64,000 bases of DNA from Acidobacteriota bacterium (GTDB lineage Bacteria > Acidobacteriota > Thermoanaerobaculia > UBA5066). The DNA lies in contig JAKOVQ010000016.1 in the NCBI GenBank assembly GCA_029781975.1, positions 1 to 64,000 on the forward strand, in the 5' to 3' direction. The notes beneath the pieces are model-generated. The model did not search any database and was not told the origin of the DNA. It worked only from the letters and a program-made list of their open reading frames with translations. Shown in pieces: positions 8,419 to 18,164 of the stretch. Position 1 is the first letter of the stretch. Each line of letters starts with the position of its first letter. Made by a program: the position numbers and the translations under genes.

Positions 8419-10146
8419 ATGCCGACCACCTCCGGTCGGGTCGCCTTTGGCGCCTTCGAGCTCGACCTGGAGAGCGGCACGCTGCAGAAGTCGGGCAGGG
8501 TTCGGAAGCTCCGGCCACAGCCCGCGCGGGTGCTGTGCCTCCTCGTGAGCCAGGCGGGCAGGACGGTCTCCCGCGACGAGATCCGCCGTCTCCTGTGGGA
8601 CGACTCGACGTTCGTGAACTACGACACCGGTGTGGACTACTGCGTCCACCGGATCCGCTCCGTGCTCGGCGACGACGCGCGGGCTCCCCGCTACGTCGAG
8701 ACGCTTCCCCGCCGCGGCTACCGCTTCATCGCGCCGGTGAGGCACGAGCGGTCCTTCGCGGAGCCCACGGTGGCGGTGCTGCCCTTCGCCAACCTGAACG
8801 GCGATCCCGACAGGGACTACTTCGCCGACGGCGTCACCGACGCGCTCATCACCGAGCTCGCCCGCATCCCGGCGGTCCGGGTGATCTCACGCCAGTCCGT
8901 GCTCCACCTGAAAGGGAGCCGGCTGAAGCTGGACGAGATCGCCCGCGACCTCGGAGTGAATGGCGTCGTCGAAGGAGCGGTGCTGCACGAGGGCAGGCGC
9001 GTCCGCGTGTCGGCGCAGCTGATCCTGATGGACCCCGAGCGCCACGCCTGGGCGCAGAGCTACGACTGCGACCTGTCCGACCTGCTGGCGACGCAGCGCG
9101 AGGCGGCGCGGACGATCGCCGGGCGCGTCGCCGCGGCCCTGCGACCCGGCGGGGCGGAGCTGCCCCCCGGGGAGTCGGGAAAGCCGGTGGCGCCAGGGAT
9201 TACGGAGACCTATCTGAAGGCCCGCGCCGACTTCGACAAGATGACCGCGGAGGGTATCGGGAACGCGCTCCGGCACTTCCGGGAGATGAACCTGAAGGCG
9301 CCCGACTTCGCGCCGGGCCTCGCCCTGCACGCCGCCTGCCTGTTCATGCTGGGCTACTGGGGCCATGCTCCATCCAGCGAGGTCTACCCCGGCGCGAAGC
9401 ACCTGGCGCTCCAGGCCCTTGCCGTCGACGACGGCCTGGCCACGGCTCACCTGGTCCTCGCCTGGATGGACCTGCTTCTCGACTGGGACCTGGACGCGGC
9501 CCTCCGGGAGGCCCGGCGCGCCATCGAGCTGAGCCCCAGCGACACGGATGCGCACGCGTTCCATTCGACCCTGCTCTGCTTCGTCGGCGACCGGTCGGAA
9601 GCGATGAGAGAGGTCCAGTACGCGCTGAGGCTCGGTCCCACGTCGCTCCTGGCGAACCAGTACGCCGCCTGGATGTTCCTCCACGTCGGCCAGCACGCGC
9701 GCGCGGAAGCGCAGGCCAGACGAACCATCGAGCTGTTCCCGGACTCGCTGCAGCCCTTCTTCGTACTCGGGTGGTCCGCGTGGTACCAGGGCCGCGCCGA
9801 GGACGCGGTCGCCGCGCTGGAGAAGGCTCTCGGTCATTCGCGCGAGGCGCTGTCCCTCTCCTACCTGGGGCACGTGTACGGCCGGCTCGGCCGGACGGAC
9901 GAAGCCAGGCGCCTGCTCCGGGAGCTCGAGGAGCTGCGCACCCGAGGCCAGGGCCCACCGACCGCGTTCGCGGTCCTTCACGCGGGGCTCGGCGAGATCG
10001 ATGCGGCGTTCGAGTGGCTGGAGGCGGCCTATCGGCTCCGGGACGGCACCCTGTTCTGGCTCCCCGGGGCTCCCGGGCTCGATCCCCTCCACCCGGATGC
10101 ACGCTTCGCCGCTCTCGTGCGTCGCGTGGGGGTGTCGCCGGGCTAG
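8419..10146 (+). CDS. Winged-helix/TolB-like/TPR transcriptional regulator (CadC-like)
   Basis: A 575-residue multidomain regulator. Residues 1-100 form an OmpR/CadC-type winged helix (FGAFELDLESGTL, LWDDSTFVNYDTG, YVETLPRRGYRF). Residues 105-225 match the TolB-like/FlgO-like segment (VAVLPFANLNGDPDRDYFADG, GVVEGAVLHEGRRVRVSAQL). The rest is TPR-like, ending LDPLHPDARFAALVRRVG. Unlike CadC, no transmembrane helix is apparent between the DNA-binding and TolB-like parts, so it is probably cytoplasmic. It is divergent from the secreted-protein gene, which may be a target. Leu codons are often CTG rather than the CTC dominating the window, suggesting different origin. Its stop overlaps the convergent purD stop by 4 bp. 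Confidence 0.85.
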   Translation: MPTTSGRVAFGAFELDLESGTLQKSGRVRKLRPQPARVLCLLVSQAGRTVSRDEIRRLLWDDSTFVNYDTGVDYCVHRIRSVLGDDARAPRYVETLPRRGYRFIAPVRHERSFAEPTVAVLPFANLNGDPDRDYFADGVTDALITELARIPAVRVISRQSVLHLKGSRLKLDEIARDLGVNGVVEGAVLHEGRRVRVSAQLILMDPERHAWAQSYDCDLSDLLATQREAARTIAGRVAAALRPGGAELPPGESGKPVAPGITETYLKARADFDKMTAEGIGNALRHFREMNLKAPDFAPGLALHAACLFMLGYWGHAPSSEVYPGAKHLALQALAVDDGLATAHLVLAWMDLLLDWDLDAALREARRAIELSPSDTDAHAFHSTLLCFVGDRSEAMREVQYALRLGPTSLLANQYAAWMFLHVGQHARAEAQARRTIELFPDSLQPFFVLGWSAWYQGRAEDAVAALEKALGHSREALSLSYLGHVYGRLGRTDEARRLLRELEELRTRGQGPPTAFAVLHAGLGEIDAAFEWLEAAYRLRDGTLFWLPGAPGLDPLHPDARFAALVRRVGVSPG

Positions 10147-11453
10147 CTCAGGCCCGAGCCGGTCCGCTCCCGGAGGACGTCGATCGCCTTGGCCCCGATG
10201 TCGCGGCGGAAGTGCTTTCCGTCGTACCGGATCGTCTCCGAGGCGCGGACGGCGCGGCGGAGCGCCTCGGAGAGGCCGCGGGCGCGCCCGCAGACGCCGA
10301 GGACCCGGCCTCCGGCCGTCACGAGGGAGCCGTCGGGGCCCTTCGCGGTCCCGGAGTGGAAGACGAAGACCCCCTCCTCCGCCAGGGCCTCGTCGATCCC
10401 CGTGATCGCCTGTCCCCGCTCGAACGGCCCCGGGTACCCGTCGGCCGCGAGGACGACGCATGCCCCCGCCTCCTTCTTCCAGACCGGCTTGAGCGCCGCG
10501 TCGAACTGGCCGCGGGCCGACCCGAGGAGGTAGGGGAGGAGGTCGTCCTCCATCCGGATCAGGACGCTCTGGGTCTCGGGGTCGCCGAAGCGCGCGTTGA
10601 ACTCGAGGACGTAGGGGTTCATCCCGTTCTCGAGGATCAGCCCGACGTAGAGGAGGCCGCGAAAAGGCCGCCCCTCCTCCTTCATCCCGCGGAGGGTCGG
10701 GTGGACGATGTCGGTCAGGACCTCGCGGGCCGTCCCGGCCTCCATGAAGACCGAGGGGGAGTGGGAGCCCATCCCGCCGGTGTTCGGGCCGCGGTCGCCG
10801 TCGAAGACCCGCTTGTAGTCCTTGGCCGTGGCGAGGGGGATCGCCCGCTCGCCGTCGGAGAGGACCATGAAGCTGATCTCGTCCCCCGTGAGGAACCGCT
10901 CGACGAGGACCCGGTCCCCGGCCGAGCCGAAGACCCGGTCGTCGAAGAAGAGCTTCAGCGCCCGCTCCACCTCGGCGTCCTCGCGCGCGATGACGACCCC
11001 CTTGCCGGAGGCGAGGCCGTCGGCCTTGAAGACGCACGGGACGCCGATCGCGCGGACCGCCTTCTCGGCCTCCTTGCGGCTCGTGCAGATCTCCGCCTCG
11101 GCGGTCGGGATCTCGTACTTCTTCATGAAGGTCTTCGAGAAGACCTTCGACCCCTCGAGCTCGGCCGCGAGCTTGTTCGGCCCAAAGACGGGGAGGCGGC
11201 GCTTCTGGAGCTCGTCGACGAGCCCGAGCGTCAGCGGCAGCTCGGGGCCCACCACGGTCAGGTCGACCTTCATCTTCTCGGCGAAGTCGGCCAGCTCGAC
11301 GATGTCGGCGACGCCGATGGGGAGGCACGTCGCGAGCTGCGCGATCCCCGGGTTGCCCGGCGCGCAGAAGATCTCCTTCACGTCCGGCGACTGCGAAAGC
11401 TTCCAGACGAGGGCGTGCTCCCGTCCCCCGGACCCGACGACGAGGATCCTCAT
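10143..11453 (-). CDS. purD: Phosphoribosylamine-glycine ligase (GAR synthetase)
   Basis: A 436-residue ATP-grasp enzyme making glycinamide ribonucleotide in de novo purine synthesis. The N-terminal MRILVVGSGGREHAL, the PGNPGIA block, the nucleotide-binding KADGLASGKGVV, the GPNTGGMGSHSP motif and EFNARFGDPETQ are all canonical. Length is normal for PurD. TATCCT lies 9 nt upstream of the ATG and no strong Shine-Dalgarno is seen, so the message may have a very short leader. It stands alone, not with other pur genes. Confidence 0.97.
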   Translation of the reverse strand: MRILVVGSGGREHALVWKLSQSPDVKEIFCAPGNPGIAQLATCLPIGVADIVELADFAEKMKVDLTVVGPELPLTLGLVDELQKRRLPVFGPNKLAAELEGSKVFSKTFMKKYEIPTAEAEICTSRKEAEKAVRAIGVPCVFKADGLASGKGVVIAREDAEVERALKLFFDDRVFGSAGDRVLVERFLTGDEISFMVLSDGERAIPLATAKDYKRVFDGDRGPNTGGMGSHSPSVFMEAGTAREVLTDIVHPTLRGMKEEGRPFRGLLYVGLILENGMNPYVLEFNARFGDPETQSVLIRMEDDLLPYLLGSARGQFDAALKPVWKKEAGACVVLAADGYPGPFERGQAITGIDEALAEEGVFVFHSGTAKGPDGSLVTAGGRVLGVCGRARGLSEALRRAVRASETIRYDGKHFRRDIGAKAIDVLRERTGSGLS

Positions 11454-11562
11454 GATTCGGAGAGGATAAACCAGCGGCGCCCCGGCCCCGCGCCCCGCCT
11501 CCCCCCCGCCTTGACGCTCGATTTCGGCGCGGCGTACCCTGCGCTCGGTTCTTTGGACTGGG

Positions 11563-11685
11563 TTTCATCCAGAGCGGCGGAGGGACGGGCCCTGCGAAGC
11601 CGCGGCAACCGGCCTCCCGACGGCGACGGGCCAGGGGGGCGCCAGGTGCCAATTCCCGCTCCGGGCAGACCGGGGAAAGATGAAA
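11563..11685 (+). promoter_or_regulatory. SAM-I (S-box) riboswitch
   Basis: The 290-bp gap before the methionine genes holds an S-box aptamer. P1 is TTTCATC (11563-11569) with GATGAAA (11679-11685). Conserved core elements appear in order: CAGAG, GGAGGGACGGGCCC, GAAGCCG, GGCAACC (11604-11610), AGGTGCCAATTCC (11644-11656), a P4 hairpin CTCCGG/CCGGGG, then AAAGATGAAA closing P1. SAM binding should repress the downstream fusion gene and metH. The expression platform in 11686-11743 is not obvious; there is no T-tract, so control of ribosome access at GGAGGAG is more likely than termination. Confidence 0.93.
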
Positions 11686-11743
11686 TCGAGGCCGAACGGA
11701 CGCCGACGCCCGGTGCGCCCCTTCGTCCTCGGAGGAGCGCCGT

Positions 11744-13654
11744 ATGAAGCAGGACATCCGCGAGAGGCTGAGGGACGAGGTCCTCGTCGCCGACGGGGCG
11801 ATGGGGACGCTCCTCGTCGCGCGCGGCGCCGCCCCCGACAGCCCCCGCTCCCCCCTCTCCGTCGCCTCCCCGGACCTCGTCAGGGAGGTCTACGACGACT
11901 ACGTCGAGGCCGGCACCCGGATCCTGACGACCAACACCTGGGACGCGAACCGCGCCAAGCTCGCCAAGTTCGACTGGGCCGACTCCCTCGAGAAGATCAA
12001 CCGGGCGGCGGTCCGGCTGGCGCACGAGGCGGCCGCGGGCGAGTACGTCTACGTCGCCGGCGACGTCGGCCCGCTGGGGGAGCTGGTCAAGCCGTACGGC
12101 CCCCTGACGAAGGCGATGGTCCGGGAGCTCTTCGCCGAGCAGATCCGGATCCTCGTCGAGGAGAGGGTCGACCTCCTCCTCTTCGAGACCTTCTCCTCCA
12201 CGCTCGAGGTCCTCGAGGGGATCCGGGCCGCCCGCGAGATCGCGCCGGCCCTTCCCGTCCTCGCCTCGATGACGTTCCTGGCGGACGGGAAGACGACGTT
12301 CGGCACCGGCGTCGTCGAGGCGCTCGAGGCGCTGGAGGCCGCCGGGGCCGACGTCGTCGGGATCAACTGCACGATCGGCCCGCAGGAGTCGCTGGAGGTG
12401 ATCCAGAAGGCGGTGTCGCGCGTCGGGGTCCCGGTCAGCGTCATGCCGAACGCGGGCTACCCCTGGAACGTGTCGGGCCGGACGGTCTATCCCGCCACGC
12501 CCGACTACTTCCGCGAGGTGGCGCGCGACTTCGTCAGGAGCGGGGCCGCCATCCTCGGCGGCTGCTGCGGCACGACCCCCGCCCACGTCGCCGCGATGGC
12601 GCGGGAGGTCTCCGGGAAGCGGCGGCGGGTCGTGGAGAGGACGGCCGCCGTCGTCGTCTCCGCCCCGGCCCCCGCCGCGGCGCCGGAGGCGGCGCTCGAG
12701 ACGTCGGCCCTGAAGCGCAAGCTCCTCGACCCCTCGGCCCTCATCGTGACGGCAGAGGTCGAGCCCCCACGCGGACCCGACGCCTCGGCGGCTCTCGAGG
12801 GGGCCGCGCTCCTCCGGAAGCTCGGCGTCGACGCGGTCAACGTCACCGACAACCCGATGGCGCGCCTGAGGATGTCGTCGATCGCCGTGGCCCACATGAT
12901 CCGGCACGAGACGGGCGTCGACACGGTCTTCCACTTCTCGCCGCGCGACCGGAACGTCCTCGGGATCCAGTCCGACCTCCTCGGGGCGGCCGGGCTCGGG
13001 ATCAAGGCCCTCCTCGTCGTCGGCGGCGACCCGCTCAAGATCGGCGACTACCCTCAGGGACGGCACGTCGGCGAGGTCGACACCCTCGGCCTCCTCCGGC
13101 TCGTGCGGGGGCTGAACGCCGGCGTCGACATGGTGGGAGCCCCGATCGGCGCGGCGACCTCGTTCGCCATCGCCTGCGCCGCGAACCCGGCGGCCCGGGA
13201 CCTCGACACGGAGATCTCGAAGCTCTCCGCCAAGATCGAGGCGGGGGCGACGTTCGCGCAGACCCAGCCGGTCTACGACGTGGCGGCGCTGGACCGCTTC
13301 TTCGCCCGCCCGGAGTCGCGGGCGATCCCGATCCTCGTCGGCCTGATCCCGCCGCGGAGCCTCAAGCAGGCGCTCTACTTCGCCAACGAGGTGCCGGGGA
13401 TGGTCGTCCCGGAGGAGGTCCTCGCGCGGATGCGCCGGGCCGCCGAGAAGGGAGTGGAGTTCGAGGCGGAGGAGGGGCTCGCCATCGGCCTGGAGCTGGC
13501 GCGCGCCATCGTCGAGCGCTCGCGCGGCCTCCACCTGATGCCGATGGCCCGGTACGACGTCGTCCGACGGGTCCTCGAGGTCCTCCCCGGGCGCGCCCAC
13601 CCCGTCCCGAACGGAGCTCCCGAGGCCGGCGCCGCGCCCGGAGGCGGGCGATGA
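11744..13654 (+). CDS. Bifunctional homocysteine S-methyltransferase / 5,10-methylene-THF reductase
   Basis: A 636-residue fusion like Bacillus YitJ. Residues 1-300 are a homocysteine methyltransferase barrel ([12 protein letters not shown] start; zinc ligands in GINCT and the GGCCGTTP motif). Residues 325-615 are a MetF-type flavin-dependent methylene-tetrahydrofolate reductase ([30 protein letters not shown]). An Ala/Pro linker joins them. The MetF half makes 5-methyl-THF. Its stop overlaps the metH ATG (ATGA), so the two are translationally coupled, and both follow the SAM-I riboswitch. In Bacillus yitJ is likewise S-box controlled. GGAGGAG precedes the ATG. Confidence 0.95.
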   Translation: MKQDIRERLRDEVLVADGAMGTLLVARGAAPDSPRSPLSVASPDLVREVYDDYVEAGTRILTTNTWDANRAKLAKFDWADSLEKINRAAVRLAHEAAAGEYVYVAGDVGPLGELVKPYGPLTKAMVRELFAEQIRILVEERVDLLLFETFSSTLEVLEGIRAAREIAPALPVLASMTFLADGKTTFGTGVVEALEALEAAGADVVGINCTIGPQESLEVIQKAVSRVGVPVSVMPNAGYPWNVSGRTVYPATPDYFREVARDFVRSGAAILGGCCGTTPAHVAAMAREVSGKRRRVVERTAAVVVSAPAPAAAPEAALETSALKRKLLDPSALIVTAEVEPPRGPDASAALEGAALLRKLGVDAVNVTDNPMARLRMSSIAVAHMIRHETGVDTVFHFSPRDRNVLGIQSDLLGAAGLGIKALLVVGGDPLKIGDYPQGRHVGEVDTLGLLRLVRGLNAGVDMVGAPIGAATSFAIACAANPAARDLDTEISKLSAKIEAGATFAQTQPVYDVAALDRFFARPESRAIPILVGLIPPRSLKQALYFANEVPGMVVPEEVLARMRRAAEKGVEFEAEEGLAIGLELARAIVERSRGLHLMPMARYDVVRRVLEVLPGRAHPVPNGAPEAGAAPGGGR

Positions 13655-16600
13655 GCCGCGGCGCGAAGGTCCCGGCGCCGCTCGAGCGCGCCCTCGCGGA
13701 GCGGATCGTCCTCCTCGACGGCGGGATGGGGACGATGGTCCAGGGGTACGGCCTCGACGAGGCGGCGTACCGCGGCGAGCGGTTCCGCGACCACCCGCGC
13801 GACCTGAAGGGATGCAACGACCTCCTCGTCCTGACCCGGCCCGAGGTCGTCGCCGAGATCCACCGGAAGTACCTCGAGGCGGGCGCCGACGTCGTCGAGA
13901 CCGACACCTTCAACGCCCAGGCGATCTCGATGGCCGACTACGGCCTCGAGGCTCACGTGAGGGAGATGAACGCGGCGGCGGCCCGCGTCGCCCGCGGGGC
14001 CGTCGCCGCGTTCGAGGCCGCGCACCCCGGCGAGAGGCGGTTCGTGGCCGGGTCGATCGGCCCGACGAACCGGACCCTCTCCCTCGCCGTCGACGTGAAC
14101 GACCCCGGCAAGAGGACGAACGTCTTCCGCGACTTCGCCGACGCCTACGCCGAGCAGGTCCGCGGCCTCCTCGACGGCGGCGTCGACCTCCTCCTCGTCG
14201 AGACCGTCTTCGATACGCTCGTCGCCAAGGCGGCCCTCGTCGCGATCGAGGAGGTCTTCGACGAGCGGGGGACGCGGGTCCCCGTCATGCTCTCGGTCAC
14301 GATCACCGACCGGAGCGGCCGGACCCTCTCGGGGCAGCTGGTCGAGGCGTTCTGGAACTCCGTCTCCCACGCCCCGCTCCTCTCCGTCGGGATCAACTGC
14401 GCCCTCGGCGCCCGCGAGATGCGCCCGTACGTCGAGGAGCTCTCCTCGATCGCCCCCGTCCTCGTCTCGGCCTACCCCAACGCGGGCCTCCCGAACGCCT
14501 TCGGCGGCTTCGACGAGACCCCCGAGCGGATGGCCGCCGACCTTCGCGGCTTCGCCGAGGCGGGGTGGGTGAACGTCGTCGGCGGCTGCTGCGGGACGAC
14601 GCCCGACCACATCCGCGCGATCGCCGACGCGGTCCGCGGCCTCCCGCCGCGCCGCGTCCCCTCGGTCCCGCCCCTGACGCGCCTCAGCGGCCTCGAGCCG
14701 CTGACGATCCGCCCCGACTCGAACTTCATCCTCGTCGGCGAGCGGACGAACGTCACCGGCTCGCCCCGCTTCGCGAAGCTGATCCAGGCGGGCGACTTCG
14801 AGGGAGCCCTCCGCGTGGCGCGGCAGCAGGTGGAGGGGGGCGCCAACCTCCTCGACGTCTGCATGGACGAGGGGATGCTCGACTCGGCCGCCGCCATGCG
14901 CCGCTTCCTCGACCTCGTCTCGTCCGACCCCGACATCGCGCGGCTCCCGATCATGATCGACAGCTCCCGGTGGGACGTCCTCGAGACGGGGCTCCAGTGC
15001 CTCCAGGGGAAGGCGGTCGTCAACTCCCTGAGCCTGAAGGACGGCGAGGCCGCCTTCGTCGAGCGGGCGCGGAAGGTCCGCCGGTACGGCGCCGCCGCCG
15101 TCGTCATGGCCTTCGACGAGGAGGGGCAGGCGGCGACTGCGGACAGGAAGGTGGCGGTCTGCGAGCGGGCGTACCGGATCCTGACCGAGACGGTCGGCTT
15201 CCCGCCGGAGGACGTGGTCTTCGACCCGAACGTCCTGACGGTCGGGACGGGGATCGAGGAGCACGCGGGGTACGCGCTCGCCTACTTCGAGGCGACGCGG
15301 CGGATCAAGGCCGCCTTCCCGGGGTGCAAGGTCTCGGGGGGGGTATCGAACGTCTCCTTCGCCTTCCGGGGGAACAACCCGGTCCGCGAGGCGATGCACG
15401 CCGCCTTCCTCTACCACGCGATCGCGGCCGGGATGGACATGGGGATCGTCAACGCCGGCCAGCTCGCCGTCTACGAGGAGATCCCGAAGGACCTCCTCGA
15501 GCGGGTCGAGGACGTCCTCCTCGACCGGCGCCCCGACGCCACGGAGCGGCTCGTCGCCTTCGCCGAGGGGCTGAAGGCGGGGGGCGCGGCGGCCCAGGGC
15601 CCCGCCGCCGAGGAGGCCTGGCGCGGCGGGACCGTGGACGAGCGGCTCGCGCACGCCCTCGTGAAGGGGATCGCCGACCACGTCGCCGCCGACGTGGAGG
15701 AGGCGCTCGCGGCGCACGGCTCGCCGCTCGCCGTCATCGAGGGGCCGCTGATGGCGGGGATGAACGTCGTCGGCGACCTCTTCGGCTCGGGGAAGATGTT
15801 CCTCCCGCAGGTCGTCAAGAGCGCCCGCGTCATGAAGAAGGCGGTCGCGGTCCTGACCCCCCGCCTCGAGGCCGAGAAGGCGGCCGGGACCGGCCGGGCG
15901 CGCGGGAAGGTCCTCCTCGCCACGGTGAAGGGGGACGTCCACGACATCGGGAAGAACATCGTCGGCGTCGTCCTCGCCTGCAACGGCTACGAGGTGATCG
16001 ACCTCGGGGTGATGGTGCCGGCCGACCGGATCCTGAAGGCCGCGCGCGAGCACGCCGTCGACCTCGTCGGCCTCTCGGGCCTCATCACCCCGTCGCTCGA
16101 CGAGATGGTCCACGTCGCCCGCGAGCTCTCGCGCGAAGGCTGGGACCGGCCGCTCCTGATCGGCGGGGCGACGACGAGCCCGGCCCACACCGCCGTCAGG
16201 ATCGCCCCCGCGGCCGCCGTCCCCGTCGTCCACGTGGCGGACGCCAGCCGCGCCGTCGGGGTCGTCGGCAGCCTCCTCTCGGACGACCAGCGCCCGGCGT
16301 TCGTCGAGAGGGTCCGGACGGTCCAGGAGGAGCTGCGCGGCGACCACCGGCGCCGCCTCGAGAAGCCGCTCCTGCCGATCGAGGAGGCGCGCCGCCGGCG
16401 CCCGGCGATCGACTGGGCCTCGGCGGACCTCCCGGTCCCGTCGTTCACCGGGGCGCGGGTCCTCGCCGACGTGCCGCTCGGCGACCTCCTCCCGTTCGTC
16501 GACTGGTCCCCCTTCTTCCACGCCTGGGAGCTCCGGGGGCGCTACCCGCAGATCCTCGACGACCCGAAGGTCGGCGAGCGGGCGCGGGAGCTCTTCGACG

Positions 16601-17361
16601 ACGCGCGCCGGCTCCTCGAGAGGATCGTCCGGGAGCGGCTCTTCGCGGCGCGCGGCGTCTACGGCTTCTTCCCCGCGAACGCCGTCGGGGACGACGTCAA
16701 GGTCTACGCCGACGAGGAGCGGAGCCACCAGCTCGCCGTCTTCCGGACCCTTCGCCAGCAGGCGGAGAAGAGCGGCGGCCAGCCCCAGGAGGCGCTGGCC
16801 GACTTCGTCGCCCCGCGGACGTCGGGCCGGCGCGACTACCTCGGCCTCTTCGCCGTCACCGCCGGGCACGGCGTCCCCGAGCTCTGCGCCGCGTTCGAGC
16901 GCGACCACGACGACTACCAGGCGATCCTCGCCAAGGCGCTCGCCGACCGCCTCGCCGAGGCCTTCGCGGAGATGCTCCACGCGCGGGCCCGGGCCGACTG
17001 GGGGTACGGGCGCGCCGAGGCGCTCTCCGCCGAGGACCTCATCCGCGAGCGCTACCGCGGCATCCGCCCCGCCCCGGGCTACCCGGCCTGCCCCGACCAC
17101 ACCGAGAAGCGGACCCTCTTCGCGCTCCTCCAGGCCGAGGAGGCGGCCGGCATCCGCCTCACCGAGAGCTTCGCCATGGACCCGGCCGCGTCGGTCTCGG
17201 GCTTCTACCTGAGCCACCCCGACGCGCACTACTTCGCCGTCGGCCGCCTCGGCCGGGACCAGCTCGTCGACTACGCCCGCCGCAAGGGGATGCCGCTCCA
17301 CGAGGCCGAGCGGTGGCTCGCCCCGAACCTGGGGTACGAGGCGGAGGGGGCGGAGGGCTGA
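13651..17361 (+). CDS. metH: Cobalamin-dependent methionine synthase
   Basis: A 1236-residue full-length MetH, which transfers methyl from 5-methyl-THF to homocysteine through B12. Domains in order: homocysteine barrel ([10 protein letters not shown]; zinc Cys in GINCALG and GGCCGTT), pterin barrel ([14 protein letters not shown]), B12 cap and Rossmann-type domain with [14 protein letters not shown] (cobalt-ligating His764), and the C-terminal SAM reactivation domain ([21 protein letters not shown]). Some bacteria split or lose the activation domain; here it is intact. It is read with the fusion gene from the riboswitch transcript. A 220-bp gap without recognised features follows before the sigma factor gene. 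Confidence 0.98.
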   Translation: MSRGAKVPAPLERALAERIVLLDGGMGTMVQGYGLDEAAYRGERFRDHPRDLKGCNDLLVLTRPEVVAEIHRKYLEAGADVVETDTFNAQAISMADYGLEAHVREMNAAAARVARGAVAAFEAAHPGERRFVAGSIGPTNRTLSLAVDVNDPGKRTNVFRDFADAYAEQVRGLLDGGVDLLLVETVFDTLVAKAALVAIEEVFDERGTRVPVMLSVTITDRSGRTLSGQLVEAFWNSVSHAPLLSVGINCALGAREMRPYVEELSSIAPVLVSAYPNAGLPNAFGGFDETPERMAADLRGFAEAGWVNVVGGCCGTTPDHIRAIADAVRGLPPRRVPSVPPLTRLSGLEPLTIRPDSNFILVGERTNVTGSPRFAKLIQAGDFEGALRVARQQVEGGANLLDVCMDEGMLDSAAAMRRFLDLVSSDPDIARLPIMIDSSRWDVLETGLQCLQGKAVVNSLSLKDGEAAFVERARKVRRYGAAAVVMAFDEEGQAATADRKVAVCERAYRILTETVGFPPEDVVFDPNVLTVGTGIEEHAGYALAYFEATRRIKAAFPGCKVSGGVSNVSFAFRGNNPVREAMHAAFLYHAIAAGMDMGIVNAGQLAVYEEIPKDLLERVEDVLLDRRPDATERLVAFAEGLKAGGAAAQGPAAEEAWRGGTVDERLAHALVKGIADHVAADVEEALAAHGSPLAVIEGPLMAGMNVVGDLFGSGKMFLPQVVKSARVMKKAVAVLTPRLEAEKAAGTGRARGKVLLATVKGDVHDIGKNIVGVVLACNGYEVIDLGVMVPADRILKAAREHAVDLVGLSGLITPSLDEMVHVARELSREGWDRPLLIGGATTSPAHTAVRIAPAAAVPVVHVADASRAVGVVGSLLSDDQRPAFVERVRTVQEELRGDHRRRLEKPLLPIEEARRRRPAIDWASADLPVPSFTGARVLADVPLGDLLPFVDWSPFFHAWELRGRYPQILDDPKVGERARELFDDARRLLERIVRERLFAARGVYGFFPANAVGDDVKVYADEERSHQLAVFRTLRQQAEKSGGQPQEALADFVAPRTSGRRDYLGLFAVTAGHGVPELCAAFERDHDDYQAILAKALADRLAEAFAEMLHARARADWGYGRAEALSAEDLIRERYRGIRPAPGYPACPDHTEKRTLFALLQAEEAAGIRLTESFAMDPAASVSGFYLSHPDAHYFAVGRLGRDQLVDYARRKGMPLHEAERWLAPNLGYEAEGAEG

Positions 17362-17582
17362 TTCTTCGGCCCTCCCCGGACCGTCCTGACGTCTCGTTCC
17401 AGCTCCCGAGCCATGGCCTCCTTCGACCACGCCGCCGCGTGAGCCTCCGCCCTTCCGTCTTGGACCTCCACGGAAGGGGACTCCCTGTCCCTCGGGCCTC
17501 CTACCCGGTTCACGGAGGCTGACGTCCGCGGCCGACCGGCTGCTACCATCCGGCTGCGACGACGTCTCGAAAGAGGGACCTG

Positions 17583-18164
17583 GTGGCCGACTCCAGCTCC
17601 GTGACGGCCCTCCTGCGTGCCCACGCGGCAGGCGACGAGGGCGCGTTCGACCGGCTGCTCCCGCTCGTCTACGAGGAGCTCCGGAAGGTTGCGCGACGCC
17701 AGCTCCGCCGCGGCGGGGGCGCGCGGCCGCTCGTCACCACCGAGCTCGTCCACGAGGCGTACCTCAAGCTCGCCGCGCAGGAAGGGCTGCGGCTCGAGGA
17801 CCGGCAGCACCTCCTCGCGGTCTCCGCCCTCGCGATGCGACAGGTGATCGTCGGGTACGTCCGCGCGCGCTCGACCCTCAAGCGGGGCGCGGGGCTCGCG
17901 CCGACGGAGCTCGACGAGGACGCGGCCGCGACCCAGGCCCGGGCCGAGTGGCTCCTCGACCTCGACCGGGCGCTCGAACGGCTCCGCGCGCGCGACGGAC
18001 AGCTCGCCTCGATCGTCGAGCTCCGGTTCTTCGCCGGGATGAGCGAGCAGGAGACGGCGGAGGCGCTCGGGCTCTCGCTCCGCTCCGCCCAGCGCGCCTG
18101 GATGCGGGCCCGCGCCTGGCTCCGGACCGAGCTCGAGGGGGGTGCGAAGGAGGCGGGCTCGTGA
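17583..18164 (+). CDS. ECF-type RNA polymerase sigma factor
   Basis: A 193-residue sigma-70 family protein of the ECF-like group common in Acidobacteriota and Planctomycetes. The sigma-2 region (EGAFDRLLPLVYEELRKVARRQLRR, LVTTELVHEAYLKL) and the sigma-4 helix-turn-helix (VELRFFAGMSEQETAEALGLSLRSAQRAW) are recognisable. The start is GTG with AAGAGGG upstream, and a GCTACCAT -10-like element sits at 17542-17549. Its TGA overlaps the GTG of the Ser/Thr kinase gene, so the two are translationally coupled and the kinase probably controls this or a related sigma factor. Confidence 0.92.
   Translation: MADSSSVTALLRAHAAGDEGAFDRLLPLVYEELRKVARRQLRRGGGARPLVTTELVHEAYLKLAAQEGLRLEDRQHLLAVSALAMRQVIVGYVRARSTLKRGAGLAPTELDEDAAATQARAEWLLDLDRALERLRARDGQLASIVELRFFAGMSEQETAEALGLSLRSAQRAWMRARAWLRTELEGGAKEAGS

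Noticed and set aside
13375-17430. 1351-codon minus-strand open frame opposite metH
   Set aside because: metH is unmistakable on the plus strand; the antisense product has no domain pattern and is biased to Asp/Glu/Arg/Val as expected from reverse-frame codon bias.
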